This document shows, one piece after another, positions 8,495 to 16,148 of a DNA stretch of 64,000 nt. Location: NCBI GenBank assembly GCA_021325235.1, contig JAJPHN010000044.1, forward strand, positions 234,315 to 298,314. The letters run 5' to 3'. The notes under the pieces are model-generated. The model did no database searches and had not been told where the DNA came from. It saw only the letters and a list, made by a program, of their open reading frames with translations. This DNA comes from Terriglobia bacterium. Lineage in GTDB: Bacteria > Acidobacteriota > Terriglobia > Bryobacterales > Bryobacteraceae. The position numbers were made by a program, and so were the translations under genes. The stretch's first letter is position 1. Each line of letters starts with the position of its first letter.

Positions 8495-9157
8495 TTATAA
8501 GCCGAGCCGGTCCGCAAAACCGCGCTCAATTTCCTGCAACTGTGTCTCAACCGAGCCGTCAAGCTCGCCCAGACTGGTTTCGAACAAAATATCGCCGGGG
8601 CGCAGTTTCGTATCGGCCACAATGTTTACCGCCGGGGCCAGTCCCGCGCGTTCGAGCGCGCCGCGCACCGGTTCGAGTGCTACGGGGGGGATCCGAACCC
8701 GTGAAATCTCGCGATTCTGCAGCTTCTGCAGACCGGCATACACGATGCCCTGAATCGACTCCGGATCGGCGTTCAGCTCGCGATGCAGAATACGCCGGGC
8801 AATTGCGAGCGAAAGCTTCACAACATCGGCTTCCGCTTCGCTGCGCATGCGCTTCTTGAGAGCGAGCAGATCGCGCAGCGTGGTGGCCAGCCGGTCGCTT
8901 GCCGCCTTGATCTCGTTCGCGGCAGCCTCACGGCCCTTCTTGATGCCCTCTTCGAGTGCGGCCTGGCGGCACTGAGCCAGCTCCATCTGATGTGCGCTCT
9001 GGAGTTCGGCCAGCTTTCCGCCATCAAGCGTGGGCTGCTCCGGCGTGCGGCTCTGTTGTGCAACCGGGCGGAGCTGCGTTTGTGAACGCGCGTTCCCGCT
9101 TGTTGGCCATTCGAAGCGTTGAATCACGCTCTCGTCTTCTGCGATGCGGCAAGCCAT
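8495..9157 (-). CDS. fliH: Flagellar assembly protein FliH
   Basis: 220 residues: an N-terminal low-complexity part, a middle helical section rich in Glu/Lys/Ala (EEGIKKGREAAANEIKAASD), and the C-terminal FliH/V-ATPase E-like domain (AEADVVKLSLAIARRILHRELNADPESI ... PGDILFETSLGELDGSVETQLQEIERGF). FliH binds FliI and links it to the C-ring. Unusually it follows fliF directly (15-base gap), with no fliG between them. Confidence 0.93.
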   Translation of the reverse strand: MACRIAEDESVIQRFEWPTSGNARSQTQLRPVAQQSRTPEQPTLDGGKLAELQSAHQMELAQCRQAALEEGIKKGREAAANEIKAASDRLATTLRDLLALKKRMRSEAEADVVKLSLAIARRILHRELNADPESIQGIVYAGLQKLQNREISRVRIPPVALEPVRGALERAGLAPAVNIVADTKLRPGDILFETSLGELDGSVETQLQEIERGFADRLGL

Positions 9158-9172
9158 TGTTATTTCCGCGAA

Positions 9173-10819
9173 CTACCGGGTTTCCGTCTGGGCGATCCAG
9201 CTCCGGATCACGCCCGCTGCCAGCGAAGGATCGCGGGAGACCGTCTGCCGGACGTTCTCGCGCAGCGTCTCTACCTGGACTGCGATGTCGGGCAGCGCCG
9301 GGATGTGCGGTTTCGTTTCGATCTGTGGCTTGTCGGCGTCAGGCAATGCTGGTTTCTCCGTTGTCTGTTCGGCTTTATCAGCCGCATTGAGTGCGGCGGT
9401 CACGCGAACTTCGGCCTCTTGCTTTTTCTTCCGGGTCATCGCGAAGAACGCCAGCCCGATCAGCAGCACCACGCCTACGCCCGCGCCGATCAAGAGCATC
9501 GGGTTCTTGATCAGATTGCGAATATCGTTCTTTTCAGGCGCGGTCCGCAGCGGACTGCCTACGCCGCCGGGATCGCCTTCCACCGTTTGCTGGAACGGCA
9601 GCGCTTCGATCACCAGCTGATCGCCGCGATTCGGCGTAAAACCGATGATGCCGGCCACCAGTTCATGAATGGCTTTGATTTTTTCGGGGCTGGGCGGAAC
9701 GAGCACGCGTTTCGCTTTTGCTCCGCTGCCCTGAATCTGCACATCGTTATCGAGCAACACTGAGGCCGTGACCCGCCGTATCGTGCCGCGCGGAATCAGA
9801 ACTTTGTGAACGCTGCGCGAAGTTTCGTAATTGACGTTCTCGGTGCGATGCGACACGCTGGCCCCGGTGCTCACCGGACGCGAGGTCGGACGCGGTAGAT
9901 TCGAAGCTGTGCCCGGCACACCCGAGACATCGGGACGATTCGACATATCCTCAGACTTCTGCGAACTCGTCATCACCGAGCGGCTCGGATCGAAGGTTTC
10001 ATCGGTCTGCTCGCTCGTGCTGAAATCGCAATCGGCCGAGATGCCAACCCGGAAATGATCTTCGCCCAGCAGCGGCGAGAGCGTCGATTCCACTTTCGCC
10101 AGCAGATCTTTTTCGACTGCGTGTTTGTACTCGAGCGTGGCATCATCCGACCCCGAAACATCGCCGGTGGCGCGTTTGGCGCGGCTCAGCAGGTTGCCGC
10201 GCATATCCACCACCGAAACGTACTCCGGGCTCAGCCCTTCCACCGCTCCGGCGACCAGATTCGTCACCGCCAGAATGTTGTTATCGCTCAGCCGCATGCC
10301 CGAGCGCAGCGTCAGTACTACACTCGCTTTTGCCGGCTCACGCGAATCGAGGAACACGGAATCCTTGGGAAAGCTGATGTGAACCCGCGCCTGCTCGACC
10401 TCGCTCAGCGATCGGATGGAGCGCTCCAGCTCGCCTTCGAGCGCGCGGCGGTAGTTGATGTGTTCGGTAAAATCGGTCGCGCCCAGGTTCGTTTTGTCGA
10501 AGAGCTCGAAGCCGATGCGTCCGGTGCGCGGCAGTCCGGCGCCGGCGAGTTCCAGGCGCAGCTCATCCACCTTCGCCGCCGGAACCAGAACTTCGCTGCC
10601 ATTGGCGTCGAGCCGGTATTCGGTCCCCGATTCCTTCAGCTTCTGCACCACCGTGGCCGCATCTTCAGCTGCCATTCCGGTGAACAGCGGCCGGAAGTCG
10701 CTTTCATGGTGCCAGCGCACCAGGCTGACGATCCCCGCCACCAGCATGAGAACCACGGCCGCAATTCCAATCCGCTGGCCGGGTGAAAGAGCTTTGAAAA
10801 CTTTTGCGAATTGATTCAT
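9173..10819 (-). CDS. fliF: Flagellar MS-ring protein FliF
   Basis: 548 residues. A first transmembrane helix lies near 18-35 (GIAAVVLMLVAGIVSLV) and a second near 435-455 (MLLIGAGVGVVLLIGLAFF), flanking the YscJ/FliF ring-building motif and the large periplasmic domain (INYRRALEGELERSIRSLSEVEQARVH). The end, VETLRENVRQTVSRDPSLAAGVIRSWI, matches the FliG-binding tail of FliF. So a FliG partner is expected although fliG is not in the window. It is the platform of the rotor and the first flagellar structure assembled. Confidence 0.97.
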   Translation of the reverse strand: MNQFAKVFKALSPGQRIGIAAVVLMLVAGIVSLVRWHHESDFRPLFTGMAAEDAATVVQKLKESGTEYRLDANGSEVLVPAAKVDELRLELAGAGLPRTGRIGFELFDKTNLGATDFTEHINYRRALEGELERSIRSLSEVEQARVHISFPKDSVFLDSREPAKASVVLTLRSGMRLSDNNILAVTNLVAGAVEGLSPEYVSVVDMRGNLLSRAKRATGDVSGSDDATLEYKHAVEKDLLAKVESTLSPLLGEDHFRVGISADCDFSTSEQTDETFDPSRSVMTSSQKSEDMSNRPDVSGVPGTASNLPRPTSRPVSTGASVSHRTENVNYETSRSVHKVLIPRGTIRRVTASVLLDNDVQIQGSGAKAKRVLVPPSPEKIKAIHELVAGIIGFTPNRGDQLVIEALPFQQTVEGDPGGVGSPLRTAPEKNDIRNLIKNPMLLIGAGVGVVLLIGLAFFAMTRKKKQEAEVRVTAALNAADKAEQTTEKPALPDADKPQIETKPHIPALPDIAVQVETLRENVRQTVSRDPSLAAGVIRSWIAQTETR

Positions 10820-10832
10820 GGCTGGTGTTTGT

Positions 10833-11135
10833 TCAGAGCTGCATCTTCATAATTTCTTCGTAGGCGGAAACCACTTTGTTTCGCACCTGCATGAACATCT
10901 CAAAATCGAGTTCGGCGTTCTGTGCGGCCAGGATGGTCGAGTGCAGTTCCTGATTGCCGCCGTTCATGAAGCTTTCCGCTGCCTGATCGGCGTTGACCCG
11001 CGAAGCCTCCACATGCTGAACCGCCGAGGAGAAGACATCCTGAAAAGATACGTTCTGCGCCGCCCCGGGAGCGGAAATCGGCTCGAATGTGCTCTGAATC
11101 GGAGCGATATGTGATACGGATGAGATCGGGGACAT
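10833..11135 (-). CDS. fliE: Flagellar hook-basal body protein FliE
   Basis: 100 residues ending in the FliE signature (FMNGGNQELHSTILAAQNAE, then LDFEMFMQVRNKVVSAYEEIMKMQL). FliE joins the MS ring to the proximal rod and is the first export substrate. It lies between flgC and fliF, the standard order, with 13 bases to fliF. Confidence 0.95.
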   Translation of the reverse strand: MSPISSVSHIAPIQSTFEPISAPGAAQNVSFQDVFSSAVQHVEASRVNADQAAESFMNGGNQELHSTILAAQNAELDFEMFMQVRNKVVSAYEEIMKMQL

Positions 11136-11157
11136 TTCGGATCAGCGAGTCAAGAAA

Positions 11158-11601
11158 TTAGCGAAAGAGGTCAATGGACCTTTGGATCATGTCTTTTACA
11201 GCCGAAATGGCCGACACGTTCGCCTGATACGAACGCGATGCGCCAAGCAGATCCACCATGTCTTCGGCCGGATTGATCTTCGGAAACGCGACGTAGCCGT
11301 CCTTGTCGGCGTCCGGATGGCCCGGCATGTAGCGCCGGTCGGGCTCGCTTGTGTCCTGCACGATATCGCCGACTCCGACACCGTTTGCGCTGCCTTGGCC
11401 CATATTGGCGGAGAGCAGGGAAGAGAAGGAACCCTCCACCGGCTGCGTTTCAAAGACTACGTCGCGGCGGCGGTACGGGCCGCCCTCGGCGGTACGCGTA
11501 GTATTCGCATTGGCGATGTTTTCGACCAGAACTTCCGCACGCGTGCGCTCGGCCGACATGCCCGAAGCGCTGACCGAAATCGCTCCAAACAGGCTGCTCA
11601 T
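11158..11601 (-). CDS. flgC: Flagellar proximal rod protein FlgC
   Basis: 147 residues with the N-terminal rod motif (ISVSASGMSAERTRAEVLVENIANANTTRT) and the C-terminal heptad region (NPAEDMVDLLGASRSYQANVSAISAVKDMIQRSIDL). FlgC with FlgB forms the proximal rod. The start overlaps the flgB stop by 4 bases (translational coupling). Confidence 0.96.
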   Translation of the reverse strand: MSSLFGAISVSASGMSAERTRAEVLVENIANANTTRTAEGGPYRRRDVVFETQPVEGSFSSLLSANMGQGSANGVGVGDIVQDTSEPDRRYMPGHPDADKDGYVAFPKINPAEDMVDLLGASRSYQANVSAISAVKDMIQRSIDLFR

Positions 11602-11936
11602 GCCGCGGAACTCCCGTTCTCAATGGCCATGCGCATGATCTTCAGCTTCGAATGCATAAGATTCGAGGCCAGATTGAAGCGAAGCGCATTCTCGGCCAGC
11701 AGCCGCGACTCGCGATCGAGATTCACGTTGTTGCCGTCGTTCTTGTTTACCAGTCCGGAGACTTCGTGCGCAGTGGGCGCGGAATTCAGCGCGTTCTGAA
11801 GTTCGCTGTCGAAATCGATATCGAGGGTTTTGTAACCGGGTGTGTCGGCGTTGGCAATATTGGAGGCGACCAGCCGCTGGCGCGTGCTCAGCAGGGTCAT
11901 GTAATGCTCCAGATTGCCGGCTACGGGATCAAGCAT
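11598..11936 (-). CDS. flgB: Flagellar proximal rod protein FlgB
   Basis: About 112 residues from the ATG at 11936 (MLDPVAGNLEHYMTLLSTRQRLVASNIANADTPGYK), with the rod-protein N-terminal motif SNIANADTPGYK. I chose this start because the upstream extension to 11981 (HGHSHALSECEP) has no family counterpart. The gene is the first of the flgB-flgC-fliE-fliF-fliH-fliI-fliJ run and has a 145-base upstream gap to the FliT-like gene, with a perfect palindrome in it. Confidence 0.94.
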   Translation of the reverse strand: MLDPVAGNLEHYMTLLSTRQRLVASNIANADTPGYKTLDIDFDSELQNALNSAPTAHEVSGLVNKNDGNNVNLDRESRLLAENALRFNLASNLMHSKLKIMRMAIENGSSAA

Positions 11937-12007
11937 AGGCTCGCATTCAGATAGTGCATGCGAATGGCCGTGCTCTCTCACGCTAAATGATTGAAAAAGG
12001 GAATACT

Positions 12008-12024
12008 TGTTCCAAAATGGAACA
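12008..12024. promoter_or_regulatory. 17-bp perfect inverted repeat upstream of flgB
   Basis: TGTTCCA-AAA-TGGAACA, two 7-base arms around three A residues, lies 72 bases upstream of the flgB start, in the only sizeable gap before the basal-body operon. The size and symmetry suit a dimeric repressor or activator. I do not recognise it as a known operator. Confidence 0.5.
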
Positions 12025-12080
12025 CCTGCGGCGGCGTTCGTGTGCCAGTTCCCGTCGAGTCTTCGACAGCCGGCTTCGAG

Positions 12081-12386
12081 TCAGCCTTCGCAATGCCAGC
12101 TTCGCTGCTCGTTTGCGAAGTTCTGATACGAGGCAAGTCCCGCTGCGGCGCGGTACTGTGCTCCGACATGAGCTCGCAGAACACGCGCCAGATGCAGCCG
12201 GTCCTCTAGAAATGCGCGCGCCTCTTCGAGTATCGAGTCCCGCTTGCGCGGGTCTGGGGTGGCTTCGATCTGTTCCCGGATCGCCTGGCCGTAGGCTTCC
12301 GCCAGCGCCGGGGCGTGCTCGAAATCGACAGCCTCGATCGCGGTCTTCAGGCGTTCAGCCGCCAGATCAGCCGGCCGCGCGTTCAT
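12081..12386 (-). CDS. Small FliT-like protein, probable flagellar chaperone
   Basis: 101 residues, highly helical and rich in Ala/Glu/Arg (MNARPADLAAERLKTAIEAV, then LAEAYGQAIREQIEATPDPRKRDSILEEARAFLEDRLHLARVLRAHVG). The start at 12386 lies inside the end of fliD (20-base overlap), so it is coupled to the filament cap gene. That is where the chaperone gene fliS or fliT usually lies. The sequence is too divergent to say which, but the pattern of two or three helices with an 'ileea..fl..r' middle resembles FliT/FlgN-type chaperones. The function is inference from position and helix content. Confidence 0.6.
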   Translation of the reverse strand: MNARPADLAAERLKTAIEAVDFEHAPALAEAYGQAIREQIEATPDPRKRDSILEEARAFLEDRLHLARVLRAHVGAQYRAAAGLASYQNFANEQRSWHCEG

Positions 12387-13743
12387 TCGCCTGTTCCTGC
12401 GCAAAGAGGTTCGTCATCATCGAGAGCTGGTTCTGGAGTGAGGCGATGGTTGCGTCGGCAGCTGACATCTGCTGGGTCAGCGTATCCTGCAGATTTGAGA
12501 TTTTGCTCTGTTCGTCTGTAATCTGACTGGCAATCGTGGTGAGCTGATTGGTGAAATTCGTGTTCGCCGTCGTCAGCGATCCAGTAGTAGGGTCGGTGAT
12601 CGATGTCAGCGTGTTGCTCGCCGTCTGCAGGAAGCCGCCCGAGGTCGAGGTGCCGATGAAGTTCAGAACATCGTTCGGATTCGCAGCGAATGCGGCGGTG
12701 AACGTCGACTGGTTGAAGTTGAGGTTTCCGTTCTGGTCGAACGTCAAACCAATCGAAGAGAGTGACTGAATCGACCCGCTCGACATCGAAAAGTTCGCAA
12801 GCGACCCCAACTGGCTCTCCAGCTGATAAATCAGGCTGTTGCCGGTGAGCGCGCCGCCATTCTGGCCGCGGTTCTTATTCAGCTCGGCATTGATGCTGTT
12901 GTATGCGGTCGCAAACGAGGAGAGCGCGTTTGCCAGATTCGTCGGGCTCTGGGACACCGTCACCTGCGAAGTGCCGGTTTGCAGCAGCTGCACGTTCAGG
13001 CCGGTGGAAAGTGTGACGCTTCGTGTGTTGGAGCTGATCGGCGTACTGGGTTGCCCGTTCACCTGGTACGTGACATTCGAGCCGGTCGACAACGTATTCA
13101 GCAGGCTATTGTTCGAGCTGTCGGTCAGCTGAATGGTATCGGGTGCGTAGTTCAGGCTCTGAACCGACAGCCGGTAATCGGGAGAAGAGGGGCTGCCGAT
13201 GTTGATAACGCTCGCCTGCACGTTTGCGCCGCTCAGATTGATCGCCTGCGCAAGGCCGTCAAGTGTGCCGGACGAATCTGAAATGTTGTAGTTCGTGCCG
13301 TTCAGGGTAAGCGTGTAGCTGGTGCTCGAATCGAGGTTGTCGCTGGTCGGATCAGTGACAGTGGTGAGCCCGTTGGCGCTGATCGTGTTCGTCTGGGAAC
13401 CAATGCTCGAGACGTTCACCGTGTAATTGCCGGCCATGACGCCGGAGGAAACGGTTGCCGAGGCCACGGTGGAATCGCTCACGGTGGCGGCATAGGCGCC
13501 ACTTCCCGAAGAAGAGCTGAGCGAATTGAGGGCGGTTTGCAGCGAGCTGAAGGTACTCGTGATGGTCTGCAGTTCACTCTGCTCATTGGTCAGCGTCGTC
13601 TGCGTGCTTTGCAATTGAGTGAGCGGCAGGGACGCGATGGACACGGCGCGGGTAATCGTCTGCTGCAGCTGGGACGCGTACGTGCTCGTGCCATTGAAGG
13701 TCGAAGTGGAGCTGCTCGTTGCGCTGGTTGTGCTGGTGGCCAT
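12367..13743 (-). CDS. fliD: Flagellar filament cap protein FliD
   Basis: 458 residues, strongly enriched in Ser/Thr as in exported axial proteins. The N-terminal part (YASQLQQTITRAVSIASLPL, TQLQSTQTTLTNEQSELQTI) matches the FliD_N domain. The middle carries beta domains and the C-terminal helical FliD_C part ends in ITDEQSKISNLQDTLTQQMSAADATIASLQNQLSMM. Five copies cap the growing filament and fold incoming flagellin. It lies 107 bases after fliC, behind two hairpins. Confidence 0.94.
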   Translation of the reverse strand: MATSTTSATSSSTSTFNGTSTYASQLQQTITRAVSIASLPLTQLQSTQTTLTNEQSELQTITSTFSSLQTALNSLSSSSGSGAYAATVSDSTVASATVSSGVMAGNYTVNVSSIGSQTNTISANGLTTVTDPTSDNLDSSTSYTLTLNGTNYNISDSSGTLDGLAQAINLSGANVQASVINIGSPSSPDYRLSVQSLNYAPDTIQLTDSSNNSLLNTLSTGSNVTYQVNGQPSTPISSNTRSVTLSTGLNVQLLQTGTSQVTVSQSPTNLANALSSFATAYNSINAELNKNRGQNGGALTGNSLIYQLESQLGSLANFSMSSGSIQSLSSIGLTFDQNGNLNFNQSTFTAAFAANPNDVLNFIGTSTSGGFLQTASNTLTSITDPTTGSLTTANTNFTNQLTTIASQITDEQSKISNLQDTLTQQMSAADATIASLQNQLSMMTNLFAQEQANERAAG

Positions 13744-13762
13744 AAAGAATCAGACGGAAAAT

Positions 13763-13799
13763 CGGTCGCGCGGCTAAACGGCGTTAGCGCGCGCGACCG
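13763..13799 (-). terminator. GC-rich hairpin between fliC and fliD
   Basis: On the minus strand CGGTCGCGCGCGCTAA pairs with TTAGCCGCGCGACCG (one 1-base bulge) around a six-base loop, followed by ATTTTCC. This is the shape of an intrinsic terminator and would separate the highly expressed flagellin message from fliD, or let part of the transcription through. Confidence 0.6.
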
Positions 13800-13817
13800 G
13801 TTGGGGGTTAACGGTCC

Positions 13818-13837
13818 GGAGTTTGTTGACAAACTCC
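13818..13837 (-). repeat. Perfect inverted repeat after the flagellin stop codon
   Basis: Two 9-base arms, GGAGTTTGT and ACAAACTCC, are separated by only two bases, 13 bases after the fliC stop. As RNA it would form a tight hairpin at the mRNA 3' end. There is no U-run after it, so it may stabilise the message or act together with the stronger hairpin just downstream. Confidence 0.5.
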
Positions 13838-13850
13838 ATTACTCAGAAGA

Positions 13851-14687
13851 TCAGCCCTGCAGGAGCTTGAGGACCGACTGAGACTCCTGGTTCGCCTGCG
13901 CCATCGCGGCAACCGAGGTCTGCATCAGAACCTGGCCCTTGCTGAGGTTGGCAGCATCGGCAGCCACGTCTGCATCGCGGATCTGGCTCTGCGCGGCCGA
14001 GAAGTTTGCGATCTGGGAGTTCGCCAGACCGACGGCATAGTTCAGCTTGTTCTCACCCGCACCAACGACGCCCTGGACGTTGCCGAGGTTCGAAATAGCA
14101 GTGGTGATAGCCGCAATGGCGGCATTGGCGTTTCCGGTGGTGATAGAGGTACCGCCTAATCCGAGACTTGAGCTATCCACGAGATTTGTCGCGCCGCTGA
14201 GATCGACGGTTACAGCCGCATTTGCCGCGCTGGATCCGCCGCCGACATAGATGCTCAGTTTGCTGTTGAAGGTGGCGCTGCCGCCCAGTGCGCCGCTCAG
14301 GTTGATGTTGCTTGCCTGGCGATCGATTTCTTTCAGGAGACCCTGGTACTCATTGTCGAGAACCGTACGGCTCCCCGTGAAGGTGTCCGAAGCGGACTGC
14401 GTGGCCAGGGTCTGCATACGATCAAGAATGTTCGAGATGTTGCTCAAACCGCCGTCAACAATCTGCAGCTGGCTGATGCCGTCGTTGGCGTTCCGAACGC
14501 CCTGGTTGAGCTGCGCGATGTTGTCGCGGTAGGTGTTGGCAATGGCCAGGCCCGCCGCGTCGTCGGCGCTGCTGTTAATCCGATATCCCGACGTCAACTG
14601 CTGGATCGTTTTGCTCTGAGCCGCCTGGTTGACGTTCATGTTCGACTGCGCAACCAGCGAGTCGACATTAGTTTGAATAGAAATCAT
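13851..14687 (-). CDS. fliC: Flagellin
   Basis: 278 residues with the conserved N-terminal D0/D1 domain (SLVAQSNMNVNQAAQSKTIQQLTSGYRINSSADDAAGLAIA) and the C-terminal D1/D0 domain (LANSQIANFSAAQSQIRDADVAADAANLSKGQVLMQTSVAAMAQAN). The central variable region is short (about residues 145-200), so the filament should have little outer decoration. It is the only flagellin gene in the window. A sigma-28-type promoter lies upstream at 14741-14766. Confidence 0.97.
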   Translation of the reverse strand: MISIQTNVDSLVAQSNMNVNQAAQSKTIQQLTSGYRINSSADDAAGLAIANTYRDNIAQLNQGVRNANDGISQLQIVDGGLSNISNILDRMQTLATQSASDTFTGSRTVLDNEYQGLLKEIDRQASNINLSGALGGSATFNSKLSIYVGGGSSAANAAVTVDLSGATNLVDSSSLGLGGTSITTGNANAAIAAITTAISNLGNVQGVVGAGENKLNYAVGLANSQIANFSAAQSQIRDADVAADAANLSKGQVLMQTSVAAMAQANQESQSVLKLLQG

Positions 14688-14738
14688 TGTGTTGTCCTAG
14701 TTCCTTTCAGCCGGCGGCTTGCCGTCGACTTCTGTTAC

Positions 14739-15059
14739 TCATTTCGGCAAATTTGTGGCCGATTTAGAATTTTTTTCTTCCAGGGTTTTTCCGCCCAGGT
14801 CGAGGCTGAGATGCGCCAGCAGTGACAACGCGCCGTTTCGTCCCGCCGGAGCAGGAATGACTTCCCGGTTGGCAAGCTGCCGCAGATGATCGACAATGCT
14901 CTCGAGTACCTCGCCTCGCTCGCTCTCGATTCCCGCTGCCTTCTGGCTCGTGCGCGATACGGATGCCGAATCCAGTGCCGCTCCCAAACCGGAATAATCC
15001 TGTAACTTCCAGGCGTCGAGAATGTTTGTTGCGTGCTGCGCGATGGTCATCACTTGCAT
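14739..15059 (-). CDS. Unknown small protein in the flagellar cluster
   Basis: 106 residues, mainly helical (MTIAQHATNILDAWKLQDYSG, then SERGEVLESIVDHLRQLANREVIP and LSLLAHLSLDLGGKTLEEK). I do not recognise the family. It lies between flgL and fliC, is read in the same direction, and has its own sigma-28-like promoter at 15075-15100, so it should be coexpressed with late flagellar genes. A role such as a FlaF/FlaG-like or chaperone function is possible but unsupported by sequence. In-frame ATG codons at 15059 and 15050 are both possible starts. Confidence 0.6.
   Translation of the reverse strand: MQVMTIAQHATNILDAWKLQDYSGLGAALDSASVSRTSQKAAGIESERGEVLESIVDHLRQLANREVIPAPAGRNGALSLLAHLSLDLGGKTLEEKNSKSATNLPK
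14741..14766 (-). promoter_or_regulatory. Sigma-28 (FliA) promoter of flagellin
   Basis: On the minus strand TAAA (14766-14763), a 14-base spacer and GCCGAAAT (14748-14741) match the FliA consensus TAAA-N14/15-GCCGATAA closely. The -10 lies about 54 bases before the fliC ATG and overlaps the last codon of the upstream gene. fliA itself is in the same cluster. Confidence 0.7.
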
Positions 15060-15074
15060 TGCCTATCGCTGTTC

Positions 15075-15100
15075 TTATCGCGCGTGAGGGGTGGGTTCTA
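15075..15100 (-). promoter_or_regulatory. Sigma-28-like promoter of the unknown flagellar gene
   Basis: On the minus strand TAGA (15100-15097), 14 bases, then CGCGATAA (15082-15075), 15 bases before the start codon at 15059. The spacing equals that of the flagellin promoter. The match to TAAA/GCCGATAA is weaker (three differences). Confidence 0.45.
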
Positions 15101-15129
15101 GAAGGGAATTTTTGTGGCCGGTTGCAAAA

Positions 15130-15202
15130 GCACCAATCGCTTCGCTCATGGCTCTGATAACCGATAATGTCGCGTCAGAGCCATTAGCGAAGCGATTGGT
15201 GC
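15130..15202 (-). terminator. Very long hairpin after flgL
   Basis: Two 28-base arms (15130-15157 and 15175-15202) are complementary except for one position and surround a 17-base loop. The structure begins 24 bases after the flgL stop codon. On the minus strand it is followed by TTTTGC, as in an intrinsic terminator. It would end the flhA-to-flgL transcript. The arms are far longer than a normal terminator stem. Confidence 0.65.
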
Positions 15203-15226
15203 GATATTCGGTCGCGCTTGCGGGAG

Positions 15227-16129
15227 TTATCCCATGTAGTCAAACAGCGACTTCATGTTATTGAGGCTGCCATCCGCCGCAATGGCGGCCTGCATCGCCG
15301 TCTGATCAGTGGTTAATTCAGTGGCCAGGGTCGGCAGATCCGCATCGCGTACGGCACTCAATGCTTGCGTGAGATTGTTGACGTGCGAAGTTGCGGTACT
15401 GATCCCGTTCGTGATCCAGGTTTCGATGTTCCCGTAACTCACGCTTGCCGCTGTGAGTTGCTGGGAGCCGGTCTGCACTTCGGTCAGCGCAGTCTGAATC
15501 CCGGTCTGATTATTGGCGAGCAGTGCGCTGCTGAGGTCGTACGCGGCCTGGAAAATGCTGCCATTCGACGAATCGAAGATCTGCTGCGCGGTCAGGCTGG
15601 GCGTGATCTCGTTTCCATCACTGTCGCGCAGAATCTGGGTGTTCGTAGGGGTACCGTTCTGCGTCACGCCATTAGGGCCGGTTCCGGTATACGTGTATGG
15701 CGCTGTCGTGGCGCTGTCGCCACCGAAAATATACTGTCCGTTGCTGGTCGTATTCGCAATGGCTACGAGCTGCTGCTGGATGGCCTGCACTTTTTGCGCA
15801 AGGTTGCTTCGAGTGCTCGCATCCGAAGTGCTGCTGGCGCCCTGCGTGGCGAGCGTGACGAGCTGATCCATCAGCGTACTTGCCTGTTGGAGCGCCGAGT
15901 CCGCGGTCTGCGCGGCTGTCTGCGCCTGTGTCAGATTCGACTTGATCTGGTTGATGTAGTCGATCCTGCCCTGGTAGGCCACGATCGGCTGGATGGCGGT
16001 AGGGTCGTCGGAGGCCTGATTGACGCGGTAACCGGACGACATCTGCTGGTTGACCTGCGACAGCCGGTTTTCCAGATTTGACAGGGAAGCGAGGAAGCTG
16101 CCCGTATTGGCTTGTATTCCTGAAATCAT
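15227..16129 (-). CDS. flgL: Flagellar hook-filament junction protein FlgL
   Basis: 300 residues, flagellin-like at both ends: N-terminus SLSNLENRLSQVNQQMSSGYRVNQASDDPTA, C-terminus LTQALSAVRDADLPTLATELTTDQTAMQAA. It has the Ser/Thr/Gln-rich composition of axial proteins. With FlgK it makes the hook-filament junction. It follows flgK by 19 bases and ends before a long hairpin. Confidence 0.93.
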   Translation of the reverse strand: MISGIQANTGSFLASLSNLENRLSQVNQQMSSGYRVNQASDDPTAIQPIVAYQGRIDYINQIKSNLTQAQTAAQTADSALQQASTLMDQLVTLATQGASSTSDASTRSNLAQKVQAIQQQLVAIANTTSNGQYIFGGDSATTAPYTYTGTGPNGVTQNGTPTNTQILRDSDGNEITPSLTAQQIFDSSNGSIFQAAYDLSSALLANNQTGIQTALTEVQTGSQQLTAASVSYGNIETWITNGISTATSHVNNLTQALSAVRDADLPTLATELTTDQTAMQAAIAADGSLNNMKSLFDYMG

Positions 16130-16148
16130 GCGCTATCTGAGCTCCTCC

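Noticed and set aside
12042..12054. TGGCAC on the minus strand upstream of flgB as a sigma-54 -24 box
   Set aside because: The GC needed at the -12 position does not fall at the correct distance; the nearest GC is one base off and the TT before it is missing.
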